Source: Salinibacterium xinjiangense (GTDB lineage: Bacteria; Actinomycetota; Actinomycetes; Actinomycetales; Microbacteriaceae). From it: a DNA stretch of 64,000 nt. The translations under genes and the position numbers were made by a program. Below, piece after piece: positions 63,894 through 64,000 of this stretch; the first letter of the stretch is position 1; the number at the start of each line of letters is the position of its first letter. Below the pieces are notes generated by a model. It saw only the letters and a program-made list of their open reading frames with translations, was not told the origin of the DNA and did no database searches. The DNA is taken from the NCBI RefSeq assembly GCF_014645015.1, contig NZ_BMLC01000005.1, forward strand, positions 62,001-126,000, in the 5' to 3' direction.

Positions 63894-64000
63894 GGCATCT
63901 CCTTTGGCACCGGGCGGGGCTTTGAAAGCCCAGTCTACGTGGCGATCTGCGGGCAGCACATGAAATCGGAGCCGCGCCAGAGAGCGGTCAAGCGGCGATA

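Overview
The window is high-GC actinobacterial DNA. GarA/FtsR-type regulators, an OleBC fusion, a GarA-FtsR-MerR block and a large single-chain pyruvate carboxylase point to Actinobacteria, probably a Microbacteriaceae-like genus. No rRNA, tRNA or CRISPR array was seen.

Region 1 (1-14.6 kb) is an accessory, decaying segment. It carries an agmatinase-family fragment, a deacetylase, an IS256-type element inserted in a relic of a class III aminotransferase, an amidase with an in-frame stop, and a gab/dav-like amine catabolism locus. In that locus the APC permease, aldehyde dehydrogenase and PucR regulator are intact, but the aminotransferase, an acyl-CoA dehydrogenase and a CaiB-type CoA-transferase are broken. 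A zinc alcohol dehydrogenase and an IS3 relic follow. Three of the broken genes hold short tandem expansions (27 bp x2, 6 bp x11, 16 bp x7).

Region 2 (14.6-31.8 kb) starts with a ChaA antiporter. Then comes a promoter with a near-perfect operator, followed by a long co-directional catabolic cluster: ribose-type ABC transporter (ATPase, permease, lipoprotein), BKACE enzyme, TPP-dependent E1 alpha and beta, a free-standing lipoyl protein, GlpD-like oxidase, FGGY kinase and class II aldolase. A decayed E2 acyltransferase relic and a SorC regulator close it, with a Nudix hydrolase and a lipoate-ligase-like protein beyond. The kinase/GlpD-like/SorC/ABC set resembles tetritol (ery) loci, but the BKACE plus E1 combination is unusual and the substrate is not known.

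Region 3 (32.4-38.8 kb) is a second sugar-type ABC operon (lipoprotein, permease, ATPase with a degenerate second half, permease) ending in a PepD-like dipeptidase.

Region 4 (39-64 kb) is mostly core-like: an oleA-oleBC-oleD long-chain olefin operon on the minus strand, a phosphoesterase, DEAD-box helicase, deaminase, flotillin, a protealysin-like protease with its emfourin-type inhibitor, an MpaB-like protein, an S4 protein, garA-ftsR-merR, ParA, pyruvate carboxylase, a MinD-like ATPase, peptide deformylase and a long-chain acyl-CoA ligase.
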